From Nostoc sp. KVJ3 (lineage in GTDB: Bacteria > Cyanobacteriota > Cyanobacteriia > Cyanobacteriales > Nostocaceae), in the NCBI RefSeq assembly GCF_026127265.1, contig NZ_WWFG01000007.1, forward strand, positions 1 to 64,000: a stretch of 64,000 nucleotides of DNA, read 5' to 3'. How positions within the stretch are numbered: position 1 is the first letter of the stretch; the number at the start of each line of letters is the position of its first letter. The notes beneath the pieces were generated by a model, which was given only the letters and a program-made list of their open reading frames with translations, searched no databases and was not told the origin of the DNA. The translations under genes and the position numbers were made by a program. Shown in pieces: positions 62,296-64,000 of the stretch.

Positions 62296-63240
62296 TTATT
62301 TTTTAGCTTTTGCTCTCCGAATAAAACCGATTATTTCCTCTAAGCTAACCCCTTCATTTTGCATAGATTGAATCAGGGCGATCGCTCCTACTGGCACTGA
62401 TCCAATACTCCGGCCTTTCCACTCACCGTCTACCTTCTCTTCCCAGTTAAACCCCCAGCGCCAATGAGTAGAATTATCAGGATTACGGTGGCCGATTACA
62501 CGGGGGTAGCTTGCGATCGCCCCACTCTTCAACTTCTTATTCTCAATGTATTTGTACAAACATCCCTTGCGCTGTCTACGTTTAGATGATCGCTTTAGGC
62601 CCACGCCTTCCTTACTTTCCTCTAAGAAATTTGTCGCGCGAGTACGCGCGCCCGCTTCGCTAACGGGTATTACCTCATACCACCCTTTTTTGAGAGTAAG
62701 GTGCTTTTTCTCCCTACCCTTACCAGCCGCTACGCTAATGGTTTCGCCATTTATACCTGTTACCTCAGCTTCATGTCCTATCCACTGACTGAGGTTTTGG
62801 GTGCGAGTTTTGGTAATGCGAACGCGAACGCCTATCTGTAATTGCTGTGTACGCTCGATATTTGCAGAAAGCATTTTTTCCTCTAAGAAATTTGCGGGTG
62901 CTAAACCGCACATACCACAGCCACCACTTAAATATATGTGCTGTAATTCGCAGCTAGGGCAAAGTACAAGCGCTTCTGATTGCTGCGTATACTCGTAATC
63001 CCGATTTTCCTCTAAGAATCTATCTAATGCTTGGGGTGCGATGCCTGCGGCGGGCTGCGCCAACGCTAACCTAGCAATAGTATGATTATCTTGTTCCCAG
63101 TTGTAAGTTACTAGATCAGATGAATCTAACCAGTTAACTGTAAATCCGAAGCCTAAGTTATCTATGACTTTTCCCAGAGATTGAAACTGATTAATAATGT
63201 AAGTTTCTGGTTGAGCATTAGCCCTGGTAACTAACGTACA
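62296..63240 (-). CDS. hypothetical zinc-finger protein downstream of the methyltransferase, about 310 aa, start uncertain
   Basis: The credible part runs from about 63240 to the stop at 62296: QSLGKVIDNLGFGFTVNWLD, four cysteines LVLCPSCELQHIYLSGGCGM followed by CGL, an SH3/KOW-like RVRITKTRTQNLSQWIGHEA, and a C-terminal helical domain (KGRSIGSVPVGAIALIQSMQ). Three copies of the dispersed motif are read here as codons for FLEE (63008-63018, 62879-62889, 62618-62628). The same frame stays open upstream over the methyltransferase gene, but that part is probably a shadow. No in-frame ATG is seen near 63240. Confidence 0.5.
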   Translation of the reverse strand, partial: CTLVTRANAQPETYIINQFQSLGKVIDNLGFGFTVNWLDSSDLVTYNWEQDNHTIARLALAQPAAGIAPQALDRFLEENRDYEYTQQSEALVLCPSCELQHIYLSGGCGMCGLAPANFLEEKMLSANIERTQQLQIGVRVRITKTRTQNLSQWIGHEAEVTGINGETISVAAGKGREKKHLTLKKGWYEVIPVSEAGARTRATNFLEESKEGVGLKRSSKRRQRKGCLYKYIENKKLKSGAIASYPRVIGHRNPDNSTHWRWGFNWEEKVDGEWKGRSIGSVPVGAIALIQSMQNEGVSLEEIIGFIRRAKAKK

Positions 63241-64000
63241 AGTCTCTGCACAGGGAGTTGAGGTAGACGATTCTATTAAGGGCGATCGCTGCAACTCTAG
63301 GATCGAAAAGATTTCCTGCTGCCTGTCGCATTCTTCTAGTAGTTGCGTTGCGGGACGGCAATCCAAGGGGTCGAGGTAAGAGGGCGGGAGATTGTAGCCA
63401 TTGAGTAGGAAATCCGGTCTTAATACCTCGCCTTTGGCTAACAGTCCGTGCTGTCTCAATTGTGCTTCTTGCCTGCTCTGGCCAGGGGGTCGCCCTTTCC
63501 CAGTCGAGCTTAACGCCCCTGGAGATTCCAACCAGCAATAACCGTTCTCTAAGGTAGGGGCTGGCAAAGTGTCCTGAGCCGACACAAAGCCATTCTGCAT
63601 CGTAGCCGAGCTTGGCAACCTGACGAAGGAAGTGCTGAAGATAGAGTGTTTGACTGCTGGGGTTTCTACGACAGGTGAGGAGTCCTGGCACATTTTCGAT
63701 GCAGAAGAATTTGGGTCTGATTGATTCAATTGCTCGTTTGACGGCGGGGAAACAGTCGCGGGGGTCGTCTTCTCCTTGTCGCTTTCCCTGGACTGAAAAG
63801 GGCTGACATGGTGGGGAAGCTGTAACAACGTCGATTTCTCCCCACTGTTTTCTGATATCTCGCACTGGGAGACTTCGCACATCACCGTAGTTGCAGACAT
63901 CGGGGAACCGTTTTGAGAGGATGCCTGAGCAGTATTCATCAATTTCTGAGACTCCGATGAGGTTAAATCCGAGTTGTAACATTGCAAAAGGAAAGCCAGC
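63218..64000 (-). CDS. C5 cytosine DNA methyltransferase, 5' end beyond the window
   Basis: The visible part reads AGFPFAMLQLGFNLIGVSEI (end of motif I and II), VVTASPPCQPFSVQGKRQGE (motif IV with the catalytic cysteine of P-C-Q), KFFCIENVPGLL (motif VI, E-N-V), SPYLRERLLLVGI (motif VIII, R-x-R), and a C-terminal RRMRQAAGNLFDPRVAAIAL (motif X). It methylates a C in a short DNA target. The target domain between motifs VIII and IX sits around GLPSRNATTR. The start lies upstream of 64000, so only the last 260 codons are seen. No partner endonuclease is visible on this side. Confidence 0.9.
   Translation of the reverse strand, partial: AGFPFAMLQLGFNLIGVSEIDEYCSGILSKRFPDVCNYGDVRSLPVRDIRKQWGEIDVVTASPPCQPFSVQGKRQGEDDPRDCFPAVKRAIESIRPKFFCIENVPGLLTCRRNPSSQTLYLQHFLRQVAKLGYDAEWLCVGSGHFASPYLRERLLLVGISRGVKLDWERATPWPEQARSTIETARTVSQRRGIKTGFPTQWLQSPALLPRPLGLPSRNATTRRMRQAAGNLFDPRVAAIALNRIVYLNSLCRDLYVSYQG

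Noticed and set aside
1..64000. tRNA, rRNA or riboswitch genes
   Set aside because: No cloverleaf-like TTCRANNC with paired arms, no rRNA core sequence and no known riboswitch core was recognised by eye.

Overview
The window looks like part of a large plasmid of a filamentous (Nostoc/Anabaena-type) cyanobacterium. The base sequence is studded with HIP1 palindromes (GCGATCGC) and short dispersed repeats typical of Nostocales. The plasmid nature is inferred from a CyRepA1-type replication protein (26.2-29.7 kb), an actin-like ParM partition ATPase with a likely ParR adaptor (21.8-23.2 kb), several ribbon-helix-helix proteins and many insertion sequences. I see no rRNA or tRNA gene and no chromosomal housekeeping operon.

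Layout. 0-7 kb: decayed genes (TPR protein, receiver domain), a broken ISKra4-type IS inside a 49-codon gene, a two-gene exported-protein operon, and an orphan CRISPR array of 13 repeats (5775-6688) with no cas genes in the window. 7-13 kb: small accessory genes and a graveyard of frameshifted genes (BRO/antirepressor-like, GIY-YIG, tyrosine recombinase). 12.8-14.1 kb: a gene with a nested palindromic operator, then a striking array of tandem 11-bp repeats (consensus about GATCCATTACA) that looks like a plasmid centromere or iteron array. 16.1-23.2 kb: a leftward operon running from ParM through a ParR-like protein, two small proteins, a coiled-coil protein and two membrane proteins to a membrane-anchored FtsK/TraD-like ATPase, interrupted between genes by an IS630 element. 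23.4-30 kb: divergent rightward genes (RHH regulator, a 648-aa HTH protein, a candidate origin with stem-loops and 21-bp repeats, and CyRepA1).

30-44.6 kb is a mobile-element pile-up: an intact second copy of the ISKra4-type IS fused to truncated genes without a target duplication, a NERD/UvrD-type helicase split by a 3.8-kb Tn552-like transposon (serine resolvase, TniA-type DDE transposase, AAA ATPase, no TniQ) with 165-bp inverted ends, an IS sitting 12 bp upstream of a DUF1400-SGNH hydrolase gene, and an IS1380 element splitting a methyltransferase gene. 45-57.5 kb is a defence-like island: AAA/DUF3696 ATPase, M15-peptidase-like protein, HNH nuclease, sulfur-binding-type HNH restriction enzyme, an unknown protein coupled to a DUF262-like protein, a run of small AT-rich overlapping genes and a NucS-like nuclease. 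57.9-64 kb: a GC-rich Tat-exported protein of foreign origin, Hsp20, zinc ribbon, GIY-YIG nuclease, TPMT-like methyltransferase, and a C5 cytosine DNA methyltransferase running off the window end.

How it works together: CyRepA1 would replicate the plasmid and the ParM operon would segregate it; the FtsK-like ATPase and membrane proteins in the same operon suggest segregation or transfer coupled to the membrane. The flanks hold defence genes and debris of repeated IS insertion. Many frameshifts are single-base changes in homopolymers, so part of the decay could be assembly error. All function calls come from reading the sequence; no database search was run.
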